In this document: in pieces, positions 1-7,798 of the stretch | Layout: each line of letters starts with the position of its first letter | Position numbering within the stretch: the first letter of the stretch is position 1 | Assembly: GCF_011299595.1 (NCBI RefSeq) | Contig: NZ_CP049867.1 | Location: forward strand, 1,612,001 to 1,676,000 | Direction of reading: 5' to 3' | Length of the DNA: 64,000 nt | From: Nocardioides sp. HDW12B | GTDB lineage: Bacteria; Actinomycetota; Actinomycetes; Propionibacteriales; Nocardioidaceae | The notes under the pieces: generated by a model | What the model saw: the letters and a program-made list of their open reading frames with translations, nothing else | What the model was told of the DNA's origin: nothing | Database searches by the model: none | Translations under genes and position numbers: made by a program

Positions 1-2
1 TG

Positions 3-1247
3 CAGCTGCCGATGGCCCGCAAGACCATCATCGTCGGCATCAACCAGACCACGATGGCCGCGCTGTCGATGGTGGTGCTGGCCGCCTTCGTCAACGGGCC
101 CGGGCTCGGCGAGCCGGTGCTGGAGTCGCTGCGCATCCTCGACATCGGGCGCGGCTTCGTGCCGTCGCTGGCGATCGTGGTCATGGCGATCATGCTCGAC
201 CGCAGCACGACCGCGGCCAGCGAGCGCAGCGAGCGGGTCGCCCGCTCCGGCGGCGAGGACGTACGACGTCGCCGGATCACGCTCGCGGTCACCGGCGCGG
301 CGGCGATCGGGGCGGTGCTCTACTCGCGCTACAGCCTCTGGGCCGCGGAGTTCCCCGAGACCTCGGTCGGCTCGACGCTCGCGGACTGGACCAACACCGT
401 GGTGCGCGGCTTCACCGACAACTACTCGTCGGTGACCTCCTCGATCAAGGACGGCATCACGGCCGTCACCATCAACCCCCTCGAGGCGCTGATCGCCGAC
501 TCGCCGTGGTACCTCATGGCCGCGGTGATCCTGGCGCTCGGCTTCATCCTCGGCGGCTGGCGCGTGCTCCCGGTCGTCACCGCCTGCCTGGCGGGGCTGT
601 ACTTCCTCGACCTGTGGCACGACGCGATGGTCACGCTGACCATGGTCCTGGTCGCCACCGCGATCGTGATGGTGCTGGCGCTGGTCATCGGCGTCTGGAT
701 GGCCCGCTCGGCCCGCGCGGACCTCGTCATCCGCCCGGTCCTCGACGCCGCCCAGACGATCCCGCCGTTCGTCTACCTGCTGCCGTCGCTGGCGCTCTTC
801 GGCCCGGGGCGCTTCGCCGCCATCGTGGCCGCGGTCGTCTACTCGGCCCCGGTCGCCATCAAGCTGGTCACCGACGGCATCCGGGGGGTGCCGGAGACCA
901 CCCTCGAGGCCTCCCGCTCCACCGGCACCTCGCGCTGGCAGGAGATCCGCAAGGTGCAGATCCCGATGGCGCGCGGCTCGCTGGTGCTGGCGGCCAACCA
1001 GGGCCTGCTCTACGTGCTGTCGATGGTCGCCATCGGCGGTCTCGTCGGTGCCGGCGCCCTCGGGTACGCCGTCGCGCTGGGCGTCTCGCGCAGCGAGGAG
1101 TGGGGCAAGGGCATGGCCGCGGGCATCTCGATCGTGCTGCTCGGGATCCTGCTCGACCGCATCATGCGCGGAGCGGCGCGGGTCAAGGCCGACCCGCTGG
1201 CCGGGGCCGGAGGATCCTCCGGGCCGCCCGTTTCGCCCGTTGCATGA
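3..1247 (+). CDS. Glycine betaine/proline ABC transporter permease, C-terminal part (fused double permease)
   Basis: The gene enters from outside the window: the reading frame is open to base 3 (codons for Q-L-P before the first Met at 12), and the Met lies inside the conserved ProW/OpuAB segment, so it is not the start. The first ~80 visible residues finish one permease domain. A second complete permease domain follows with about seven hydrophobic segments and the EAA-type loop (around residues 295-320, G-T-S-R-W...I-P-M-A-R-G) that contacts the ATPase. This is a tandem permease fusion of the osmoprotectant (glycine betaine/proline) family. The substrate receptor lies 126 bp downstream and is probably in the same operon. 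Confidence 0.85.
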   Translation, partial: QLPMARKTIIVGINQTTMAALSMVVLAAFVNGPGLGEPVLESLRILDIGRGFVPSLAIVVMAIMLDRSTTAASERSERVARSGGEDVRRRRITLAVTGAAAIGAVLYSRYSLWAAEFPETSVGSTLADWTNTVVRGFTDNYSSVTSSIKDGITAVTINPLEALIADSPWYLMAAVILALGFILGGWRVLPVVTACLAGLYFLDLWHDAMVTLTMVLVATAIVMVLALVIGVWMARSARADLVIRPVLDAAQTIPPFVYLLPSLALFGPGRFAAIVAAVVYSAPVAIKLVTDGIRGVPETTLEASRSTGTSRWQEIRKVQIPMARGSLVLAANQGLLYVLSMVAIGGLVGAGALGYAVALGVSRSEEWGKGMAAGISIVLLGILLDRIMRGAARVKADPLAGAGGSSGPPVSPVA

Positions 1248-1373
1248 CCACTTCGGACCCAAACGTGACGGACTTGTGACCGTGCCGCGATCAGCGATCG
1301 GGCGTGGTCGGTACAGAGTGGCAGCAGAGACCGGACGCGAGACCGGGTCCGGTCGACGACGAAGGGGTACGAC

Positions 1374-2366
1374 ATGCGGAGAAGCAGGACCCGATCCTGG
1401 GGTGCCGTCTCCCTCGCCGCGGTGACAGCACTGGGGCTGTCCTCGTGCGGCGGGGGTTCCATCGACGAGGCCACCGAGGCCAACGAGGAGCAGGCTGCGC
1501 AGAGCGGCGGCGAGTGCGGCGACCTCAACATGGCCATCAACCCGTGGGTGGGTTTCGAGGCCAGCGCCTACGTCGTGGGCGAGCTCGCCAAGAGCGAGCT
1601 CGGCTGCAACGTCGAGTACAAGAACCTGAAGGAGGACGTCGCCTGGCAGGGCTTCGGCACCGGCGACGTCGACGTCGTCATCGAGGACTGGGGCCACCCC
1701 GACCTCGAGAAGAAGTTCTTCGAGGGCGAGGGCGACGGCTCCGCCATGGACATGGGGCCCAACGGCAACGTCGGCATCATCGGCTGGTACGTCCCGCCGT
1801 GGCTGGCCGAGGAGAACCCCGACATCCTGGACTGGGAGAACCTCAACGACTACGCCTCCGAGTTCGCCACCTCCGAGTCGGGCGGCAAGGGCCAGTTCCT
1901 CGGCGCCGACCCGTCGTACGTCCAGTTCGACGAGGCGATCGTGAGCAACCTCGACCTCGACTTCGAGGTCGTGTTCTCCGGCAGCGAGGCCGCCAGCATC
2001 GAGGCGTTCCGCAAGGCCGAGCAGAACAAGGAGTTCCTCATCGGCTACTTCTACGAGCCGCAGTGGTTCCTCTCCGAGGTGCCGCTGGAGAAGGTCGCGC
2101 TCCCGGAGTACACCGAGGGCTGCCAGGACGACCCGGCCGAGGTCGACTGCGACTACCCCGAGACCGAGCTGAAGAAGATCGTCGGCACGGACTGGGCCGA
2201 GTCGGGCGACACCTCGGTGGGCCTGGTCGAGAACTTCGAGTGGACCAACGACGACCAGAACACGGTCGCGAAGTACATCGCCGAGGACGGCATGTCCCAG
2301 GAGGACGCCGCGGCGAAGTGGATCGAGGAGAACCCCGACGTCTGGGAGCCCTGGCTCCAGTCGTGA
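1374..2366 (+). CDS. Glycine betaine ABC transporter substrate-binding lipoprotein
   Basis: 330-residue OpuAC-like receptor that would capture glycine betaine or a related quaternary amine outside the membrane and deliver it to the upstream permease. It has a lipoprotein signal peptide: positively charged start, hydrophobic stretch, then lipobox L-S-S-C with Cys at about residue 25. The mature part begins with an acidic linker and carries the family segments 'INPWVGFEAS' and 'VVIEDWGHPD'; the Trp residues would form the aromatic cage. The ATG at 1374 is preceded by a GAAGGGG ribosome site. A strong terminator follows, closing the operon. Confidence 0.9.
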   Translation: MRRSRTRSWGAVSLAAVTALGLSSCGGGSIDEATEANEEQAAQSGGECGDLNMAINPWVGFEASAYVVGELAKSELGCNVEYKNLKEDVAWQGFGTGDVDVVIEDWGHPDLEKKFFEGEGDGSAMDMGPNGNVGIIGWYVPPWLAEENPDILDWENLNDYASEFATSESGGKGQFLGADPSYVQFDEAIVSNLDLDFEVVFSGSEAASIEAFRKAEQNKEFLIGYFYEPQWFLSEVPLEKVALPEYTEGCQDDPAEVDCDYPETELKKIVGTDWAESGDTSVGLVENFEWTNDDQNTVAKYIAEDGMSQEDAAAKWIEENPDVWEPWLQS

Positions 2367-2384
2367 GCCTGCGCGCAGGCTGAG

Positions 2385-2434
2385 CACACGCCGACGGGCC
2401 CCGGAGCTGCTGCTCCGGGGCCCGTTCGCGTGTG
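2385..2434 (+). terminator. Rho-independent-type hairpin after the betaine transporter
   Basis: Perfect 13-bp stem (2395-2407 with 2412-2424) around a 4-base loop (tgct), with an outer cacacg/cgtgtg pair (2385-2390 with 2429-2434). It lies 18 bp after the receptor stop and immediately before the convergent hypothetical gene, so it can serve both strands. There is no clear U-tract, as is common in GC-rich actinobacteria. Confidence 0.75.
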
Positions 2435-2437
2435 CGG

Positions 2438-2614
2438 CTAGTCGCGGACGACGCTCATCTCGAGCGTCGCGGTGTGGATGTCGAGCTGGCGCAGCAGGCC
2501 CGCGTAGACGTCGGTGTCGATCTGCCTCGGCAGCGAGCACGCGGCGCGCAGCGCCTGGTCGTGCTCGCCACGCTCGCGCAGCAGGTCGACGAGATCTTGT
2601 CGGTCAGCGTTCAT
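2438..2614 (-). CDS. Small conserved-looking hypothetical protein
   Basis: 58 codons reading M-N-A-D-R-Q-D-L...M-S-V-V-R-D, mostly predicted helix, acidic, with no signal peptide or membrane segment. The frame also allows a GTG at 2635, but the ATG at 2614 has a GGAGG about 11 bases upstream, which favours it. Family not recognised. It is convergent with the betaine operon and shares the terminator region; its codon use is typical of the window. It may be a real small protein, but only the ribosome site and codon pattern support it. Confidence 0.5.
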   Translation of the reverse strand: MNADRQDLVDLLRERGEHDQALRAACSLPRQIDTDVYAGLLRQLDIHTATLEMSVVRD

Positions 2615-2710
2615 CGGTGATGTGTCCTCCCTCACGTCCAGACCTACCCGGCCCCGGAGTTGGTCAATCGACCAGGAGGTGTTGTCAGTCGCTGGTGGTC
2701 CGGACCGGGC

Positions 2711-4015
2711 TCAGCGACCGGAGCCCTCGCGCGCGGTGTCGTCGATCGGGTCGGAGCGCTCCCAGTCCGCGGCCGCGTGGGTCTGCTCGCCCGTCCGGCT
2801 GGCCCAGGCCCAGCGCAGGAACCGCTCGGCGCTGCGCACGGAGTGCTGGCTGCGGACCGAGGGGAAGACGTCGAAGGCGTGCTGGGTGCCGGCGAGCTCG
2901 GTGTAGGCGACCGGCTGGTCGGTCGCCTCGCGCAGCGCGGCCACGAACGCCCGGGCCTGGGCGACCTCGACGAGGGTGTCGTTGGCGCCGTGGATGACGT
3001 AGAACGGCGGCGCGTGCGGCCCCACCCGCAGCAGCGGCGACCCCTTCTCGAACGGCTCGAGGTCCTCCTCGGGGTCGCTGAAGAGGACCCGGCGGGCCAG
3101 GAACCGGTCGCGCATCCGCAGCGCCGCCTTGCTGCCGGTGACGCCGGCGAAGTCGTAGACGCCGTAGAACGGCACCGCCGCCTGCAGCGTGGTGTCGACG
3201 TCCTCGAAGCCGGGCTGGTACTCCGGGTCGTTGGGCGTCAGCGCGGCCAGGGCAGCCAGGTGCCCCCCGGCGGACCCGCCCGTGATGGCGACGAACGACG
3301 GGTCGCCGCCGTGCTCGGCGATGTTCTCGCGGATCCAGGCGATCGCGCGCTTCACGTCCACGAGGTGCTCGGGGAACGCCACCCGCGGGCTGAGCCGGTA
3401 GTTCGGTGCGACGCAGACCCAGCCCCGCGAGGCCATGTGCTTCATCAGCGGGAGTCCCTGGTGGTCCTTCTCGCCGATGGTCCAGGCGCCTCCGTGCACC
3501 TGCAGCAGCACCGGGCGTCCCTGTGCGCCGCCCTCCGTGCCGCCTTCCGGCCGGTAGACGTCGAGGCGTCCGCGCCGGCCGTGGCCGGGGGCGTAGGTCA
3601 GGTCCTTGACCACCTCGACGCCGGGGACGGGCAGGCGGAAGGGCCACACCAGCTGGCGCAGCGGCGTGCGCCAGTCGAGGTCGTCGTACTCCTGGCGGAG
3701 GCGGTCGAGGTGGTCGCCGCCGAGGCCCTCGTCCAGGCCCCGCTCGAAGGCGGCCTGGGAGCGTCGGCCCTGCTGGGTGACGTGGGCGAGCGCGAGGGAG
3801 TTCAGCAGCCCGAGGAGCGGCGCAGCGCTGCGGCCGCGGGTGCGCCGGACCTCGAGGACGGTGTCGACCAGCGTGCCGGCGATCACGTGGGGGGCGAGCT
3901 CGGAGACCAGCCAGCCGGCGAACATCGCCGGCACGCTCGCGGCCGCGCCGGGCACCGGCTTGATCGCGTTGGCGGCCAGGGCCGAGGTCACCAGCTGGCG
4001 GCTCAGGTAGGACAT
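2711..4015 (-). CDS. Alpha/beta-hydrolase fold-3 esterase (hormone-sensitive-lipase type)
   Basis: 434 residues. The HSL-family oxyanion motif H-G-G-A-W lies near residue 170 and the nucleophile elbow G-G-S-A-G-G-H near 250. An Asp in 'HGANDTLVEV' and a His in 'AGTQHAFDVF' complete a likely Ser-Asp-His triad. The N-terminal ~120 residues form an extra region with a hydrophobic segment. It would hydrolyse a carboxylic ester, substrate unknown. It is divergent from an acyltransferase across a KstR-type operator, so a steryl- or acyl-ester substrate is plausible (inference). A -10 box TAGGGT sits 6 bases before the ATG, suggesting a leaderless transcript. Confidence 0.8.
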   Translation of the reverse strand: MSYLSRQLVTSALAANAIKPVPGAAASVPAMFAGWLVSELAPHVIAGTLVDTVLEVRRTRGRSAAPLLGLLNSLALAHVTQQGRRSQAAFERGLDEGLGGDHLDRLRQEYDDLDWRTPLRQLVWPFRLPVPGVEVVKDLTYAPGHGRRGRLDVYRPEGGTEGGAQGRPVLLQVHGGAWTIGEKDHQGLPLMKHMASRGWVCVAPNYRLSPRVAFPEHLVDVKRAIAWIRENIAEHGGDPSFVAITGGSAGGHLAALAALTPNDPEYQPGFEDVDTTLQAAVPFYGVYDFAGVTGSKAALRMRDRFLARRVLFSDPEEDLEPFEKGSPLLRVGPHAPPFYVIHGANDTLVEVAQARAFVAALREATDQPVAYTELAGTQHAFDVFPSVRSQHSVRSAERFLRWAWASRTGEQTHAAADWERSDPIDDTAREGSGR

Positions 4016-4021
4016 GGCAGG

Positions 4022-4027
4022 ACCCTA
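4022..4027 (-). promoter_or_regulatory. -10 box (TAGGGT) of the esterase gene, leaderless type
   Basis: On the minus strand TAGGGT is followed by 6 bases and then the ATG at 4015. The TANNNT box with 6-7 bases to the start codon is the arrangement of actinobacterial leaderless transcripts. No ribosome-binding site is visible. Confidence 0.4.
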
Positions 4028-4064
4028 GTCAGTGGGGCGGAGCCCGTGAGGCTCGTCTCAGAAG

Positions 4065-4078
4065 TAGAACGTGTTCCA
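4065..4078. promoter_or_regulatory. KstR-type operator between the esterase and WS/DGAT genes
   Basis: The 14 bases tagaacgtgttcca match the published KstR consensus TnnAACnnGTTnnA at every fixed position. If the acyltransferase transcript starts at its ATG (4102), the site covers about -24 to -37, between and over the -35 and -10 regions, as expected for a repressor. It lies 50-63 bases upstream of the esterase start and may affect that gene less. Confidence 0.75.
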
Positions 4079-4089
4079 GTCCGGGCCTC

Positions 4090-4095
4090 TATAGT
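4090..4095 (+). promoter_or_regulatory. -10 box (TATAGT) of the WS/DGAT gene, leaderless type
   Basis: TATAGT is followed by six bases (tctccc) and the ATG at 4102. There is no Shine-Dalgarno sequence. The box is immediately downstream of the KstR-type operator. Confidence 0.5.
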
Positions 4096-4101
4096 TCTCC
4101 C

Positions 4102-5496
4102 ATGAAACGCCTGAGCGGCCTCGACGCGTCCTTCCTCTACCTCGAGACCTCCACCCAGCTCCTGCACGTCTGCGGCGTCTTCGTGCTCCAGCCGGACTCG
4201 ATCCCCGGCGGCTACTCCTTCGCCACCATGCGCGCCGAGCTGGGCCGGCGGGTCGCCGCAGTGCCGGAGTTCCGGCAGAAGCTGCGCCGCGTGCCGCTCG
4301 ACCTCGACCACCCGGTGTGGGTCGACGACACCGACTTCGACATCGACCGCCACGTCCACCGCCTCGCCCTGCCCGCCCCGGGCGGCGACGCCGAGCTCGC
4401 CGAGGTGGCCGGCCACCTCGCCGGCATCCCGCTGGACCGCTCGCGCCCGCTGTGGGAGATGTGGCTGATCGAGGGCCTCGCCGACGGTCGCATCGCGGTC
4501 TTCTCCAAGATGCACCACGCCACCGTCGACGGCATGTCGGGGATGAACCTGCTGGCCCACCTGTGCAGCCTCGAGCCGGAGGCGCCGGCGCCCCCGGAGC
4601 TGGCGCTCGACCGCCACGCGCCGGGCGAGCTCAACCTCCTCGGTCGGGCCGTCGTCCGGACTGCGACCCGCCCGCTGCAGCTCGCCAAGCTGGTGGCGCC
4701 GACGGTCGGGGCGCTCAGTGGCTCGCTCGGCCGGGCGCGCCGGGGGGCGGCCATGGCGGCGCCGTTCACCGCCCCGCGCACGCCCTTCAACGGCACCATC
4801 AGCGGCCACCGCACGATCGCCTTCGTCTCGCTCGACCTGGCCAAGGTCAAGGCCGTCAAGAACGCCACCGGCAGCACGGTCAACGACGTCGTGCTGACCA
4901 TGTGCGGCGGAGCGTTGCGCCGCTACCTGGCCGGGCGGGACGCCCTGCCGGAGACGTCGCTGCTGGCGACCGTGCCCGTCTCGGTGCGCGACAGCGACAA
5001 GGTGTCGGGCGCCAACCAGGTGTCGGCGCTGTTCTCGCGCCTCGGCACCGACGTGGAGGACCCGCTCGAGCGCCTCGGCCAGCTCTCGGAGAGCAACCGC
5101 ACGGCGAAGGACCACCAGCAGGCCATCCCGGCCGAGGCGCTCCAGGAGTGGGCGGAGCTGGCGGCGCCCAAGACCTTCGGCCTGGCGGTCCGCGTCTACT
5201 CCGGCCTGCGGCTGGCCGAGAAGCACAAGGTGGTCCACAACCTGGTGATCTCGAACGTCCCCGGGCCGCCGGTGCCGGTCTACTTCATGGGGGCGCTCAT
5301 CGAGGCGATGTACCCGCTCGGCCCGATCTTCCACGGCGCCGGCCTGAACATCACCGTGATCTCCAGCAACGGCCGCATCCACGTCGGGATCATCGGCTGT
5401 GCCGAGGCGGCACCGGACCTGTGGGACCTCGCCAAGCACGTGCCGGACGAGCTCGAGGCGCTGGTGGCGGCTTGCGGCACCGGTGACGAGGACTAG
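4102..5496 (+). CDS. Wax ester synthase/diacylglycerol acyltransferase (WS/DGAT)
   Basis: 464 residues, the usual length of the family, which transfers a fatty-acyl group from acyl-CoA to a diacylglycerol or alcohol to make storage lipid. It starts with the typical M-K-R-L-S-G-L-D-A-S-F segment and has the active-site H-H-x-x-x-D-G motif (HHATVDG, about residues 139-145). The C-terminal 'NLVISNVPGP' and 'YPLGPI' blocks are also family features. Unusually, its promoter carries a KstR-type steroid-catabolism operator. A second KstR site and the side-chain operon follow directly. A steroid or sterol acceptor is possible but not shown. Confidence 0.9.
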   Translation: MKRLSGLDASFLYLETSTQLLHVCGVFVLQPDSIPGGYSFATMRAELGRRVAAVPEFRQKLRRVPLDLDHPVWVDDTDFDIDRHVHRLALPAPGGDAELAEVAGHLAGIPLDRSRPLWEMWLIEGLADGRIAVFSKMHHATVDGMSGMNLLAHLCSLEPEAPAPPELALDRHAPGELNLLGRAVVRTATRPLQLAKLVAPTVGALSGSLGRARRGAAMAAPFTAPRTPFNGTISGHRTIAFVSLDLAKVKAVKNATGSTVNDVVLTMCGGALRRYLAGRDALPETSLLATVPVSVRDSDKVSGANQVSALFSRLGTDVEDPLERLGQLSESNRTAKDHQQAIPAEALQEWAELAAPKTFGLAVRVYSGLRLAEKHKVVHNLVISNVPGPPVPVYFMGALIEAMYPLGPIFHGAGLNITVISSNGRIHVGIIGCAEAAPDLWDLAKHVPDELEALVAACGTGDED

Positions 5497-5512
5497 ACTA
5501 GAACACGTTCCA
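5494..5512 (+). promoter_or_regulatory. KstR-type operator with overlapping -10 (TAGACT) before the side-chain operon
   Basis: tagaacacgttcca (5499-5512) matches TnnAACnnGTTnnA exactly. A TAGACT -10 box (5494-5499) abuts it, so bound repressor would cover the transcription start. The operon's GTG at 5537 has a GAGGAG ribosome site 5 bases upstream. Confidence 0.75.
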
Positions 5513-5536
5513 GTTTCGAGCGCGTGAGGAGCGTCC

Positions 5537-7798
5537 GTGCAGCAGGCGCCGTCGGAGACCCAGCAGGCCGTGCGCGACGTCGCCCGGACCGTCTTCGACC
5601 GGGCGACGGACGTCAGCGAGGTCACCTGGCGGACCTTCGCCGACGCGGGCCTGCTGGCGCTCGCCGTCCCCGAGGCGTACGGCGGCGAGGGGCTCGGCCT
5701 GACCGAGGTCGGCGAGCTGCTCGGCGAGACCGGCCGGCGCCGGGCCGTCCTGCCGGTGTGGGAGACGCTCACCGCCACGCTCACCGTCGCCCGCTGCGGC
5801 ACCGAGGCCCAGCAGGACCGGGTGCTCACCGGCCTCGCCACGGGCGACCGGCGGGCCACCGCGGCCCTGGCCGAGCCGGGCTCGGCGTTCCCGCGGCGCC
5901 CCTCGACGCGCCTCAGCCGTGACGGGGCCGGGTGGCGCCTGTCCGGTCGCGCCACCGGCGTCTGCGGGCTCGACGGGTCCACCACCGTCCTCGTCCCGGC
6001 CTCGCTCGCCGACGACGGCGACCACGTGGTGGTGGTTCTGGTCGACCCCGGTGCTCCCGGCGTCGACGCCCTGCCGACCCACAGCTCCCGCGGGGCGACC
6101 GAGCACACGCTCGTGCTGACCGACGTGGCCGTGGCGGTCGAGGACGTCCTCGGCGGCGCGCCGGGCACCGCGGGGGCTGCGGACGCGGCAGCGGTGCTGC
6201 GTCGGCACGCGGTGGCCGGGCTGTGCCTGCTGGGCCACGGGCTCCTGGTCGGTGCCTGCGAGCTGACCGCGGCCTACGTGGCCGAGCGTCGGCAGTTCGG
6301 CCGGGCGCTCGCCGAGTTCCAGGCCGTCGCCATGCAGATGGCCGACGTCTACGTCGCGACGCGCACCACCGGCCTGACCGCCCAGGCAGCGGCGTGGCGC
6401 GTCGCCGAGGGGCTGCCGGCCGAGGACGACCTGGCCGTCGCGGCGCACTGGTTCGCCGTCGAGGGCCCCGCCGCCCTGCACACCTGCCACCACCTGCACG
6501 GCGGCACCGGCGTCGACATCACCTACCCGCTCCACGTCGCCTCGTCGTGGGTCAAGGACGTCGCCCGGCTGCTCGGGGGCGAGCGCGCGACCCTGGACGC
6601 CGTACCGGTGGCGGAGACCGCGGGCAAGAACCTCGAGCTGACCGCCGAGCAGCGCGCGTTCAAGAGCGAGGCGCGCGCCTACTTCGCCGGTCTCGTCGGG
6701 CCCGAGGACCGGCGCACGCTGCTCACCGAGCGGCACGGCGACACCTACGAGCGCATCGTCAAGCAGATGGGTGCCGACGGCTGGATGGGCGTCGGCTGGC
6801 CGGTGGAGTACGGCGGTCGCGGGCTCGGCGAGGTCGAGCAGCAGGTCTTCGCCAACGAGGCCGCTCGCGCCGACGTCCACCTGCCCGCGGTGACGCTGCA
6901 GACCGTCGGACCGACCCTGATGGCGCACGGCACCGAGCGGCAGAAGGAGCTGTTCCTGGCCGACATCCTGACCGGCGACGTGCACTTCGCCATCGGCTAC
7001 AGCGAGCCGGACGCCGGCACCGACCTGGCCTCGCTGCGCTGTCAGGCCCGGCGCGAGGGCGACCACTACGTCGTCAACGGCCAGAAGATGTGGACCACCG
7101 GTGGTCACGCCGCCGACTACGTCTGGCTCGCGGTGCGCACCGACCCCGACGCGCCCAAGCACCGGGGGATCTCGGTGCTCATCGTCGACACCCGTGACGA
7201 GGGCTACTCCTGGACCCCGATCATCACCGCCGACGGGTCCCACCACGTCAACGCCACCTCCTTCCACGACGTCCGCGTCCCGGTGGACATGCTGGTGGGG
7301 GAGGAGAACCAGGGGTGGCGGCTGATCACCAGCCAGCTCAACCACGAGCGCGTGATGCTCGCACCGGCCGGACGGTTCGAGGGCCTGCGCGACCTGGTGT
7401 GTGACTGGGCCGCCACGCAGGTGGCGCCCGACGGGCGCACGGTGCTGGAGCAGCCCGACGTGCGCGACCTGCTCGCGGAGGTGACCGCCGTCTTCCGGGT
7501 CAACGAGCTGCTGAACTGGCAGGTCTGCGCCGCCTCCGCCACGGGTGAGCCCGCGGTCGCCGACGCGAGCGCCAGCAAGGTGTTCGCCTCCGAGCGGCTG
7601 CAGACCGTCGGGCGCCGGCTCGAGGAGGTCGTACGCCGCCACGGCGACCCGTCGGACCCCGCCACCGACGAGCTGCTGCGCTACCTGGACAGCCAGGCCA
7701 AGCGCTACCTCGTGCTGACCTTCGGCGGCGGCGTCAACGAGGTCCAGCGCGAGCTGGTCTGCCTCTTCGGCCTCGGGCTGCCCAAGGTGCCGAGGTGA
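5537..7798 (+). CDS. chsE1-chsE2: Fused steroid side-chain acyl-CoA dehydrogenase (ChsE1-ChsE2 fusion)
   Basis: 753 residues with two acyl-CoA dehydrogenase domains: about 1-360 (ChsE1/FadE28-like) and 370-753 (ChsE2/FadE29-like). The C-terminal half closely follows FadE29, with 'RADVHLPAVTLQTVGPT', 'IGYSEPDAGTDLASLR' and a 'TFGGGVNEV...VPR' end. The N-terminal half lacks the S-E-P-x-A-G-x-D motif. In M. tuberculosis these are two genes forming an alpha2beta2 enzyme that dehydrogenates the 2'-propanoate-CoA side chain of steroid intermediates. The alternative is a FadE34 (ChsE3)-like fused enzyme, but the C-terminal resemblance and the ChsH/Ltp2 neighbours favour the igr role. It overlaps the next gene by 4 bp. 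Confidence 0.85.
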   Translation: MQQAPSETQQAVRDVARTVFDRATDVSEVTWRTFADAGLLALAVPEAYGGEGLGLTEVGELLGETGRRRAVLPVWETLTATLTVARCGTEAQQDRVLTGLATGDRRATAALAEPGSAFPRRPSTRLSRDGAGWRLSGRATGVCGLDGSTTVLVPASLADDGDHVVVVLVDPGAPGVDALPTHSSRGATEHTLVLTDVAVAVEDVLGGAPGTAGAADAAAVLRRHAVAGLCLLGHGLLVGACELTAAYVAERRQFGRALAEFQAVAMQMADVYVATRTTGLTAQAAAWRVAEGLPAEDDLAVAAHWFAVEGPAALHTCHHLHGGTGVDITYPLHVASSWVKDVARLLGGERATLDAVPVAETAGKNLELTAEQRAFKSEARAYFAGLVGPEDRRTLLTERHGDTYERIVKQMGADGWMGVGWPVEYGGRGLGEVEQQVFANEAARADVHLPAVTLQTVGPTLMAHGTERQKELFLADILTGDVHFAIGYSEPDAGTDLASLRCQARREGDHYVVNGQKMWTTGGHAADYVWLAVRTDPDAPKHRGISVLIVDTRDEGYSWTPIITADGSHHVNATSFHDVRVPVDMLVGEENQGWRLITSQLNHERVMLAPAGRFEGLRDLVCDWAATQVAPDGRTVLEQPDVRDLLAEVTAVFRVNELLNWQVCAASATGEPAVADASASKVFASERLQTVGRRLEEVVRRHGDPSDPATDELLRYLDSQAKRYLVLTFGGGVNEVQRELVCLFGLGLPKVPR

